From: Anaerosphaera multitolerans
GTDB taxonomy: Bacteria; Bacillota; Clostridia; Tissierellales; Peptoniphilaceae
Length of the DNA: 42,411 nucleotides
Direction: 5' to 3'
NCBI RefSeq assembly: GCF_004006535.1
Contig: NZ_RLIH01000017.1
Location: forward strand, 1-42,411
The notes beneath the pieces are model-generated. The model did no database searches and was not told the origin of the DNA. It saw only the letters and a program-made list of their open reading frames with translations. A program made the translations under genes and the position numbers. Of the stretch, positions 9,043 through 17,600 are shown piece by piece. Position 1 is the stretch's first letter, and each line of letters starts with the position of its first letter.

Positions 9043-9078
9043 AAAAATCTAATTAAGTAAAAACTTAATTAGATTTTT
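9043..9078 (-). terminator. Strong terminator of the surface-protein operon (probably bidirectional)
   Basis: A perfect 16-bp inverted repeat (9043-9058 with 9063-9078) has an AAAA loop. The stem ends in A5/T5, so it gives a U-run on either strand. It lies 75 bases past the stop of the last surface gene (9153) and faces the plus-strand unit on the other side. Confidence 0.85.
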
Positions 9079-9152
9079 AGTGGGATGAAATATATTAAAC
9101 TAAACTATTTGAATGTCTATAGCTATGTCAATAACAATTTAATAACTTTTAC

Positions 9153-11747
9153 TTATTCTGCTACTTCTTCAGTCTTTATTGTAGCATTTGTACTCCACTC
9201 TTTTTCAAGTGCTGACCAATCTCTAACCGCCAATAACTCTTTCCAAACTTCCTTATCAGTTACACTGGTTCTGGTATAAGTGTGAGAATTTGTAGCTTCT
9301 TGAACTTGAGCATAGTACCATTCACTAGTGTCAGAATTGTCTGACCATCTCTTCATATCTGATAATAAATTATCTTTATGAGGCGTTCTCTCAAGTACAG
9401 AGTTTACCAATGTTGCTGCTTCTGCCCTTGTAATTAGTTGGTCAGGTTTAAAACTTCCGTCTTCATAGCCGTTTATAAGTCCGTGAGATGCCAATTTCTT
9501 AATGGAATCTTCTGCCCAATTGCCCTTTATGTCCGTGAACTTATAATTAGTTAAATTTCCATAATCTGATAGGAATCTTGATGCCATTGTTGCAAATTCA
9601 CCTCTGGTTATATTTGCATCAGGTTTGAAACTTCCATCAGGATATCCTGTTACAGCTTCAGCATTGCTCATTGTGGAAATTGCATTGTTAAACCAGTCTG
9701 TACTTTGTACATCACCAAAGTCATTAGTTGTACTCCAGTATTTATTTCTTGATTCATCGGTCATCATTCTAAAGAATATAGTAGTTACTTCCGCTCTTGT
9801 AATATTGCCTTGCGGTCTAAAACTTCCATCAGGATAACCAATCATATAAGCGTAGTGATTATCTTTATTAAGTTTTACGCTAGGTATAATTAAGAATCCT
9901 TTATCTTCAACTACTTCTTTAACTACTTCAAGTTCTCTTCCCGGAACACTTCTATCATCTACTATAGCTATATTTTTGATTTTATCTCCGCCTTTAGCAG
10001 TGTTGTTAACTTTAACCTCAATAGTCATAGTATAACTTTCTCCAACCTTAATAGTTGGAACAGTATGCTCAACTAACTGGCCTGATATTTCAGCATCCTC
10101 TGGAACTACATTTAAAATATCCAGTTCACTTGGAACTCTATCCGAAATTTTTACATTTTCCAAATCTACGGTTCCTGTATTTTTGACTCTTATAGAATAT
10201 TTAAATGTATCTCCAACTTCAACTTGTCTACTAGTTAAACTATCCGTTTTCGTTGCATGAAAAGAACTAATTGGAGGATTAACTTCTACAACGGCAGAAT
10301 CCAATTCTTCAATTTGTATAAAGCCCTTATCACCTTTTACTACAATTTCTGTTGTAACACCATTAATATCTGTAACTTCAATAATGTCCCCGTCATCAGC
10401 TAACAGAATCTTGTCTTCTTCTTCCAACGATAACTCGCCTTTGTACTCTGTTAGCCTTGTCATTACTACAGTATTTCTAATGTCTTCGGAAGCATTTTCT
10501 CCCACTGTGGCCTTATAGATAAATGTTTTTATTCCTTTTGACGGTACTGCAGTTGAACCGCTTATTGTATTAGTTGCTTCATCATAATCAATTACATCTT
10601 CAAAAGATAAATCTCTTCTAACTAATTCTACATTCGTTAGGTTTTCATCTAGTACATCTTCAAAAGTCACTTCATTTACTGTGTTTGCTCTATTTTCTAT
10701 TTCTATTTTATATGAAACGACATCTCCTAAATCTGCAGCTGTACTGTCTTTGTATTGAGTTTCTTTTTTAGTTTCATTTAAAACTTCTTTTTTAATTTTA
10801 GCAGTTCCCAATGTTCCATCAGGTTGCGGATTTTCTATAAATGTAATATTCATTTCAGGTATAACTTCATTACCACCTGTTTTTTCCGATAATGTTATAT
10901 ATGCATCTAGACTTTGTCCATCTGGCGTTGTTTTAAATACTGAGCTGTCCACATTTGCATAGAAGTTTGTAGATAGATAGTCCCCAGAGTTTGTAAATCC
11001 GTCTATAATAACATAGTCTCCGAATAAATCCTCACCTTCTTCTCCACCGTTACCATAGACATCTTTTAAACCTACCTGTATTGTTTTAGGAGTTAATCTA
11101 TCAGTCACATTCTCTGTTACTACCGGACCATCTTGCTGAGTATCTCCTACATAAACTGCTTGTAAATTAATAGTTATCGGGTCTGTAATATAGTCTGACA
11201 TTTCATATGCAGAACCATCCGCTTTTATATAATTTACCTTAATTATAAAATCAACATATACCGGAAAATTCGGATCATTCGGATCAGGAGTAGCCGGTAA
11301 TGCTCTTGTAAATTTTGTCCTTGTATTTAACTCTTGTTGACTCTCCAAGTAATGATGTACTTCTTCAGTTATATCTATCTCTTGATTAAAATCCTTATTA
11401 ATTTTGTACACTTTACTTTCTGCAGTTTCATGGTTAAGCGATTCTTCGTCATCTAAGAAAATGATAGGAGTGATTTCCCTTATGTTTTCTAAGTAACTAT
11501 TTCTTTCTACCATATCAACTACTTTATTTAAATCTTTATTTAAATTAGTAACTTCATTTTCTGCAAATTCAACTTCAACCGCTTCCTCAGTATCTGTCGA
11601 ATTAACAAGCATCGTCTCCTCAATTTGTACTCTATTATCCTCACTACTCTCATTAGCAAATGAACTAATAGGCGTCGTTAAAATAGATAACATCATAATA
11701 AATGTCAATAACAGTCCTGTTATTTTTTTTATTTTATTCCTTTTCAT
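9153..11747 (-). CDS. SLH-anchored DUF11-type surface protein (protein A)
   Basis: This 864-aa exported protein is probably a cell-wall-bound S-layer or adhesin-type protein. It has a signal peptide (1-31), an acidic spacer, and a region (about 110-490) shared with protein B. That region includes an LNETKKETQ...LGDVVSYKIEIEN DUF11-like domain. A second DUF11-like Ig fold (about 505-605) follows. Three SLH repeats (about 624-800) carry the motifs NITRAEV, NITRGEF and LITRAEA with GYPDGSF/GYEDGSF. A conserved tail with WYYAQVQEATNSHTYTR ends the protein. SLH domains bind pyruvylated secondary wall polymer. AGAGGAG supports the ATG. It is the last gene of the C-B-A set; a hairpin separates it from B. 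Its SLH DNA is about 98% identical to that of protein D. Confidence 0.88.
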   Translation of the reverse strand: MKRNKIKKITGLLLTFIMMLSILTTPISSFANESSEDNRVQIEETMLVNSTDTEEAVEVEFAENEVTNLNKDLNKVVDMVERNSYLENIREITPIIFLDDEESLNHETAESKVYKINKDFNQEIDITEEVHHYLESQQELNTRTKFTRALPATPDPNDPNFPVYVDFIIKVNYIKADGSAYEMSDYITDPITINLQAVYVGDTQQDGPVVTENVTDRLTPKTIQVGLKDVYGNGGEEGEDLFGDYVIIDGFTNSGDYLSTNFYANVDSSVFKTTPDGQSLDAYITLSEKTGGNEVIPEMNITFIENPQPDGTLGTAKIKKEVLNETKKETQYKDSTAADLGDVVSYKIEIENRANTVNEVTFEDVLDENLTNVELVRRDLSFEDVIDYDEATNTISGSTAVPSKGIKTFIYKATVGENASEDIRNTVVMTRLTEYKGELSLEEEDKILLADDGDIIEVTDINGVTTEIVVKGDKGFIQIEELDSAVVEVNPPISSFHATKTDSLTSRQVEVGDTFKYSIRVKNTGTVDLENVKISDRVPSELDILNVVPEDAEISGQLVEHTVPTIKVGESYTMTIEVKVNNTAKGGDKIKNIAIVDDRSVPGRELEVVKEVVEDKGFLIIPSVKLNKDNHYAYMIGYPDGSFRPQGNITRAEVTTIFFRMMTDESRNKYWSTTNDFGDVQSTDWFNNAISTMSNAEAVTGYPDGSFKPDANITRGEFATMASRFLSDYGNLTNYKFTDIKGNWAEDSIKKLASHGLINGYEDGSFKPDQLITRAEAATLVNSVLERTPHKDNLLSDMKRWSDNSDTSEWYYAQVQEATNSHTYTRTSVTDKEVWKELLAVRDWSALEKEWSTNATIKTEEVAE
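9191..9873 (-). repeat. SLH-domain direct repeat, copy 1
   Basis: These 683 bases match 21732-22414 in the same orientation with about 15 mismatches by eye (about 98% identity). The flanks diverge abruptly. The repeat covers the three SLH domains and part of the shared C-terminal tail. Crossing over between the copies would remove about 12.5 kb. Confidence 0.9.
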
Positions 11748-11780
11748 ACATACTCCTCTTATATAGTAAATATATTATTT

Positions 11781-11818
11781 ATATCTATAAGAGAGACAAA
11801 TATCTCTCTTATAGATAT
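11781..11818 (-). other. Large hairpin between genes B and A without a U-run
   Basis: A perfect 16-bp inverted repeat (11781-11796 with 11803-11818) has a 6-base loop, 8 bases after the stop of B and 33 bases before the start of A. No T-run follows on the minus strand, so it is a poor intrinsic terminator. It may be an mRNA stability or processing element, or a partial attenuator between the two genes. Confidence 0.75.
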
Positions 11819-11826
11819 GATCTAAT

Positions 11827-14800
11827 TTAATCTATAGTTCTAATGTCGATACTAGCTCGTTTACCTTCTTTTTGCGTAGTGATTCGTATTGTGTCTCCGG
11901 ATTTCATAGTTTTATTAAAATATACCATTTGAGCCTTCCCTGTTCCTATTACATTAAGATCAGAAACAAGTTCATTTGTAGAATTATTATATATATTAAT
12001 TTTAGCTCCTTCTTCAGTAACCAATCTAACCCTAGTAACATAAGTCGCAGTTACATCAAGTTCTGTATATTCATCTACTTCTGAACTTTTTACTTTATCA
12101 AAGAATATATCTGAAAGTAATTTCCCATCTTCTTGGAATACTGCATAAATCGGTTTATCTACTTTATCGCTTCCTTGTACAGGTACTCTAAGTAGCTTAT
12201 TACCTTGAAGATCTCCTCCATATTCCTTTACTAATAAAGCTGCTAGAACATCATTATCCTGTGTAGATATTTTTCCATTTACATCTGTATCAAACACGCC
12301 TAATATTTTAGAACTGTTAAATACTTCATTTGGATTTGTTTTTCCTTCTTCTACAACACCTTTTTTAAATATATAAACTTTACCCTTCTTATTTGTTGAA
12401 TTTTCATCTGCATTTCTAAACTCTACGTTAGCGAAGAATTTATCTTTTACAGTTCCCTGCATATAAATTATTTCGGCTTCTCCTATGGATAGTAGGTTTT
12501 TATTGCCAATATAGTCAAAAATATATTTTAAAGATTTTTCTACAACTACTTCATTATTTTCAGTATTGTATTTTCCATCTAATTTTGTGCTATATACTTC
12601 ATATTCATTTGATGGATTAGATAAAACCAAGTCCCAACCAACTGATGAAAACTTATCTTTATGGTAACTTGTAATCTTTACTTCATCATATCCAAATGTA
12701 GGTTCTCCAGCTTTTATACCGGATGTTCCATCAGGAATCCTATCTATTACTTTGCCTTTAGCATCTAATGGAAATCCTATTGGAACTAAATTGTCATTGT
12801 TAATCTTTTCAACATTTTCATCTGTAAAATCATAAACCAATTGACCTTCTTCTCCACCATGAGTAGCTAAATTGCTTGCATCTCCTATACCTTTATGTTT
12901 AATAGATATTGGAGTATAGAAGTTATCTATATAAGCTGAACCTATAGCAACTTCGGATTTGTTATTAAACACAGTTGTAGATTTAACCAAAAGAATATAA
13001 TTATCTTCCACATCTACTAATCCCTTAACAACTCCATCTAGGACTTCTCTGTCCACTAATCCCTTTAAACTCTTATCAGCTTGAGTATATAGAACATCAA
13101 AATCTCTTTCTGATATTTCACTGTTAAGATATTTATATATATTTGAATTTTGAATATCTAAAGGAATTAAGACATATTTCATTTCAGGAATATAACGTCC
13201 TTTTCCAAAAGTTGCCGTTACTTCTACAGGTAATCCTTCATAGCCTTTTTCTTTGTATATTTTCTTATTCGGCACATTAAATTTAACCATAGCTACCGGT
13301 ATATCAGGAGTTGGAACAATTTCATCATCAACCTTTGCAGAGTTTTTAACATTTGCTCCAAATTGAATACCTTCAGCTTCTGTTTTTACCTGTACATTAA
13401 TCGTAATTGTTACAGTATTATTCGGAGCTATAGAATTAATTACTCCTTTGATTACTCCATTATCATTTGTTAAAACAGTCCCATCATCAGAGTTGTAATC
13501 TTTTATTATTACATTCTCATTGATCTCATCTTCAAAATTTATATTTGTCATCGGTATATTACCGGTGTTTTTTATTTTAACTACATATTTTACTAATGAA
13601 CCCGGACGAATCATTTGACCTATTAATTCTTCTTCTGATTCATCACTAATTAAATACGCTTTTTTAGTTTTTTCCGAAGATGAAATTTGGTCTATTGGTA
13701 ATTCCGGCGTCTCCGGGTATTGTGGTTCCACAGGTACCTTTGGATTCTCAGGATCTGTTGGATTTTCCACCTCTTCAGGAGATACTGCAGCTACGTTCTT
13801 CGCATTTGCATCTTCTGTTAAACCCGCAACTTTAACAGTAACTTTAAAAGATATCTCTACTGTTTCTCCTATTTTTATACTAGCTATTGTTCCGCTTATT
13901 ACTCCGTCTCTTTCTACTATTGTGGAACCTACAGGAGCAGATATGCTATTTTGAATATACTCCACAGATTTATTTAATTTATCTTCTATCTGTACATTCT
14001 TTAACTCTACATTTCCTGTATTTTCTATCTTTATTACATACTTTAATTCCGCTCCCGGTGTTACTGTCGAATTTTCGCCTAGTTTTTGTCCATTTAGATA
14101 TGCTTCTTTTTTGGTTTTAAAACTCGGTACCGGTACTACTTGCGGTTTTTCTTCATCAGGTACTTCTTTTCCACCTACTACAGCCACATTTTCAAATACT
14201 GTTCCGGCTTCTACATTATCATTTACTTTCACAGTGACTTTAAGCGTTGTTTCCGCTCCGGCTGCCAATCGAGCTACAGTATACTTAATATTTTGTCCGC
14301 TTACTGTTGCTGTCGGTTCTGTCTTTATTATTGTTAAACCTGTCGGCACACTATCTTCTACAACAATATCTTCTTTCAATTCACTTGTTGTGTTCTTAAT
14401 CGTAATAGTATAGAAGAAAGTTTCACCAGGTTTTACTTTATCTGTAGATGCAACTTTTGTATGTCCCGGATCAGTCACATTTCCATCTACTTTTCCTTCA
14501 TCCGGATCTAACGGTTCTCCCTCCGGATCTGTTCCTGTAGATACTGCTATATTTGTATATTGTCCTATTACTGCATCCTTTTTAACTTTTGCTGTTATAG
14601 TTAAGATGATTTCTTCTCCACCAACTAAATCTACAGCTGTTGTAGTTAATTTATTTCCATTTTTAGTTACAGGTATATTTGTTCCTAATACTGAATCTTG
14701 ACCATCTTTTATCAGTTTTGCAGTTCCTCTTACATCTTCAAAAACTGCCGGAACATCATCTGTTACTATTACATTTTTAATTAATGTATTGGGTTTACCA

Positions 14801-17526
14801 TTATTTTTCGCTTTTACTGTAAATGTTACTGAGTCTCCCGGATTTACATTTACCTTATCTACTGTTTTTGTAGTTTTAAATTCACCTATTCCAGGTACTA
14901 CCTCAGGCTTTTCCTCATCAGGTACTTCTTTTCCGTCTATTACAGCCACGTTTTCAAATATTGTTCCTACTTCTACATCATCATTTACTTTTACATTAAT
15001 TTTAAGTATTGTTTCTGCTCCAGGCGCTAGACTAGCCACAGTATACTTAATATTTTGTCCGCTTACTGTTGCTGTCGGCTCTGTATTTATTATTGTTAAA
15101 CCTGCCGGTACTTTATCTTCTACAAGAATGTTTTCTTTTATTTCACTTGATGTATTTTTAATCGTAATAATATAGAAGAAAGATTCGCCCGGTTTTACTT
15201 TATCTGCAGATGCAACTTTTGTATGTCCCGGTTCAGCTACATTACCATCTACTTTTCCTTCATCTGGATCTAATGGTTTGCCATCCGGTCCAACTCCGGT
15301 TACTACTGCTATGTTTGTGTACGGTCCTATCTTTGCGTCCTTCTTAACTTTTGCTGTTATAGTTAAGATGATTTCTTCTCCACCAACTAAATCTACAGCT
15401 GTCGTAGTTAATTTGTTCCCATTTTTTACTACTGCTATATTTGTCCCTTCTCCTGAAGCTTGTCCTGCTTTTACTAGTTTTGCAGTTCCTCTTACATCTT
15501 CAAAGATTGCCGGAACATCATCTGTTACTACCGCACCTTTAATTAAGGTATTTGTTGCTCCTTCGTTTTTCGCTCTTACTGTAAATGTTACTGTATCTTC
15601 CGGATTTACTGTCACTTTATCAACTGTCTTAGTAGTGTTAAATACGCCTATTCCCAAGTTAACTTTTACATCTGAAAAATCCTCTTCTATAGTCTGTATA
15701 AAACCTTTATCACCTTTTATAATTATTTCTGTTGTAACTCCGTTAACATCTGTAATTTCAATAATATCTCCGTCATCAGCTAACAAAATTTTATCTTCTT
15801 CTTGCATTGATATTATGCCCTTATATTCTGCTAACCTTGTCATAACTACAGTATTTCTTATATCCCCGTAAGCATCTCTACCTACTTTTGCCTTGTAAAT
15901 AAATGTTTTTATTCCCTTTGACTGTACAGATGCGGAACCACTTATTGTATTAGTTGTTTCGTCATATTCAATTACATCATCAGCAGCTAAACCGCCCTTT
16001 ACTAACTCTATATCCGTTAGATTTTTATCTAGTACATCTTCAAAAGTTACTTCATTAACTGTATTCGCTTTGTTTTCTATTTCTATTTTATATGAAACGA
16101 TATCTCCTAAATCTGCAACTGTACTGTCTGCATACTGAGATTCATTTTTTGTTTCATTCAAAACTTTTTTCTTTATTTTTGCTGTTCCCAATGTTCCATC
16201 TGGCTGTGGATTTTCTATAAATGTAATAATCATTTCAGGTACAGCCTCGTTTCCACCTGTTCTTTCCGATAAAGTTATATATGCATCTAGGCTCTGTCCA
16301 TCAGGTGTAGTTTTAAATACTGAACTATCTACAGTTGCATAGAAGTTTGTAGATAGATAGTCTCCAATATTTGTAAATCCGTCTATAACCACATCTTCTA
16401 CAAATAAATCCTTGTCTTTTTCTCCACCGTTTCCATATACATCATTTAAGCCTATCTGTATATTTTTAGGAGTAAGCTTATCAGTTACATCCTTTGATAC
16501 TACTCCTCCTCCTTGAGGACTATCTCCAACATAAGTTGCTTTTAAATTAATAGTTATCGGGTCTGTAATATAGTCTGACATTTCATATGCAGAACCGTCC
16601 GCTTTTTTATAGTTTACTTTGATTACAAAATCAACATAAAGTGGAAAATTCGGGTCATTTACTGCAGGAGCAGATGGTACCGCTCTAGAAAATCTCGCTC
16701 TAGTATTTAATTGTTGTTGTTGACTTTCTAAATAGTAATGTACTTCCTCAGTTATATCTATCTCTTGATTTGAGTCCTTATTAATTTTAAATACTTTTGT
16801 TCCCGGCGCAGTAATATCAGTAAAATCATTTGTTTCTATTGCTTTTACTTCAAATTCACAAAAGCCTTCAACTTCATAGAAATTATCTCCTTTAATGACA
16901 GACTTAAATTCTACTGTTTTAGATTCTTCAACTGAACCTGCTTTTAAAGTTGTCTCTATATTTATTCTCTCTTCCGGATTAATATCTCCAAATAAAATTC
17001 TATAGATGTTTCTTTCATCTGAACCATCTTCAAAATTCATATATTGCTGGAAAGTATTATTAATGTTAATATTTTCTAGAAACGGATCTTGAAAAACATT
17101 ATTTACCTTTTCCAAAATCTCTTCATGATTAGTCCCTGTTAACTCAAACCCTTCTGGCACTTCAAATTCATAAACTACATTTTTTGCTACTGCATTACTG
17201 CTGTTTATTATTTCTGAAGTTATTAATATTTCCTCTCCATTAGATATTGCCTCTCTATCTGAATTAACAGATAAATCTACTTGAGCTTCTTCCTCTTCAA
17301 GTAACTCCTCTACTATTTCCTCTTGCGGAAATTCTTCTACTAGTACATCTTCTAATATTTCTTCTTCTGATCCCTCCTCCGGTAATTCTACCTCAACAAC
17401 TTCATTTGCCAATACTTGTCCATTATTAACAGTTTGTGCAAGTGCCTCTAACGGTGTCGCTAAAACAAATATCAACGCGAGCAGTAAAGCCATTTTCCTT
17501 TGAAAATTTTTCATTTTACTAGCCAT
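11827..17526 (-). CDS. Giant DUF11-repeat surface protein (protein B)
   Basis: This 1,899-aa exported protein has no visible anchor: no SLH, no LPXTG, no C-terminal membrane helix. In order it has a signal peptide (to about residue 32), a Glu-rich segment (about 45-84), a DUF11-like domain, a region shared with protein A (about 245-625), two tandem copies of a 253-aa double DUF11-like unit (about 625-1130), and two further DUF11-like domains joined by a Pro-rich linker (about 1130-1410). A C-terminal region of about 480 aa is shared with protein C and contains a dockerin-like loop DTDVNGKISTQDND. The ATG at 17526 is preferred over a GTG six bases earlier because AAAGG lies 5 bases upstream. 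Such proteins usually form long extracellular stalks. Function is unknown. Confidence 0.85.
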   Translation of the reverse strand: MASKMKNFQRKMALLLALIFVLATPLEALAQTVNNGQVLANEVVEVELPEEGSEEEILEDVLVEEFPQEEIVEELLEEEEAQVDLSVNSDREAISNGEEILITSEIINSSNAVAKNVVYEFEVPEGFELTGTNHEEILEKVNNVFQDPFLENININNTFQQYMNFEDGSDERNIYRILFGDINPEERINIETTLKAGSVEESKTVEFKSVIKGDNFYEVEGFCEFEVKAIETNDFTDITAPGTKVFKINKDSNQEIDITEEVHYYLESQQQQLNTRARFSRAVPSAPAVNDPNFPLYVDFVIKVNYKKADGSAYEMSDYITDPITINLKATYVGDSPQGGGVVSKDVTDKLTPKNIQIGLNDVYGNGGEKDKDLFVEDVVIDGFTNIGDYLSTNFYATVDSSVFKTTPDGQSLDAYITLSERTGGNEAVPEMIITFIENPQPDGTLGTAKIKKKVLNETKNESQYADSTVADLGDIVSYKIEIENKANTVNEVTFEDVLDKNLTDIELVKGGLAADDVIEYDETTNTISGSASVQSKGIKTFIYKAKVGRDAYGDIRNTVVMTRLAEYKGIISMQEEDKILLADDGDIIEITDVNGVTTEIIIKGDKGFIQTIEEDFSDVKVNLGIGVFNTTKTVDKVTVNPEDTVTFTVRAKNEGATNTLIKGAVVTDDVPAIFEDVRGTAKLVKAGQASGEGTNIAVVKNGNKLTTTAVDLVGGEEIILTITAKVKKDAKIGPYTNIAVVTGVGPDGKPLDPDEGKVDGNVAEPGHTKVASADKVKPGESFFYIITIKNTSSEIKENILVEDKVPAGLTIINTEPTATVSGQNIKYTVASLAPGAETILKINVKVNDDVEVGTIFENVAVIDGKEVPDEEKPEVVPGIGEFKTTKTVDKVNVNPGDSVTFTVKAKNNGKPNTLIKNVIVTDDVPAVFEDVRGTAKLIKDGQDSVLGTNIPVTKNGNKLTTTAVDLVGGEEIILTITAKVKKDAVIGQYTNIAVSTGTDPEGEPLDPDEGKVDGNVTDPGHTKVASTDKVKPGETFFYTITIKNTTSELKEDIVVEDSVPTGLTIIKTEPTATVSGQNIKYTVARLAAGAETTLKVTVKVNDNVEAGTVFENVAVVGGKEVPDEEKPQVVPVPSFKTKKEAYLNGQKLGENSTVTPGAELKYVIKIENTGNVELKNVQIEDKLNKSVEYIQNSISAPVGSTIVERDGVISGTIASIKIGETVEISFKVTVKVAGLTEDANAKNVAAVSPEEVENPTDPENPKVPVEPQYPETPELPIDQISSSEKTKKAYLISDESEEELIGQMIRPGSLVKYVVKIKNTGNIPMTNINFEDEINENVIIKDYNSDDGTVLTNDNGVIKGVINSIAPNNTVTITINVQVKTEAEGIQFGANVKNSAKVDDEIVPTPDIPVAMVKFNVPNKKIYKEKGYEGLPVEVTATFGKGRYIPEMKYVLIPLDIQNSNIYKYLNSEISERDFDVLYTQADKSLKGLVDREVLDGVVKGLVDVEDNYILLVKSTTVFNNKSEVAIGSAYIDNFYTPISIKHKGIGDASNLATHGGEEGQLVYDFTDENVEKINNDNLVPIGFPLDAKGKVIDRIPDGTSGIKAGEPTFGYDEVKITSYHKDKFSSVGWDLVLSNPSNEYEVYSTKLDGKYNTENNEVVVEKSLKYIFDYIGNKNLLSIGEAEIIYMQGTVKDKFFANVEFRNADENSTNKKGKVYIFKKGVVEEGKTNPNEVFNSSKILGVFDTDVNGKISTQDNDVLAALLVKEYGGDLQGNKLLRVPVQGSDKVDKPIYAVFQEDGKLLSDIFFDKVKSSEVDEYTELDVTATYVTRVRLVTEEGAKINIYNNSTNELVSDLNVIGTGKAQMVYFNKTMKSGDTIRITTQKEGKRASIDIRTID
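14134..15654 (-). repeat. Two tandem 253-254-aa repeats inside protein B
   Basis: Copy 1 covers 14893-15654 and copy 2 covers 14134-14892. Each starts with GIG(V/E)F(N/K)TTKTVDKV, passes through DDVPA(I/V)FEDVRGTAKL and LDPDEGKVDGNV, and ends with VPDEEKP(E/Q)VVP. Most positions are identical, and long DNA stretches are shared, so this is a fairly recent in-frame duplication. Confidence 0.9.
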
Positions 17527-17556
17527 ATACACCTTTCCTTTCTTTTGTTAATATCC

Positions 17557-17591
17557 CTTAGATACACAGATGAGTCATCTATGTATCTAAG
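17557..17591 (-). other. Large hairpin between genes C and B without a U-run
   Basis: A 10-bp stem CTTAGATACA/TGTATCTAAG (17557-17566 with 17582-17591) continues after one mismatch with six more pairs. It lies just after the stop of C and about 30 bases before the start of B. As with the hairpin between B and A, no T-run follows on the coding strand. Confidence 0.7.
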
Positions 17592-17600
17592 ATTTATCCT

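Noticed and set aside
13887-15871. Several long plus-strand ORFs opposite protein B
   Set aside because: They are antisense shadows of a Thr-, Val- and Glu-rich repeat gene with strong codon bias, and they repeat with the protein B units.
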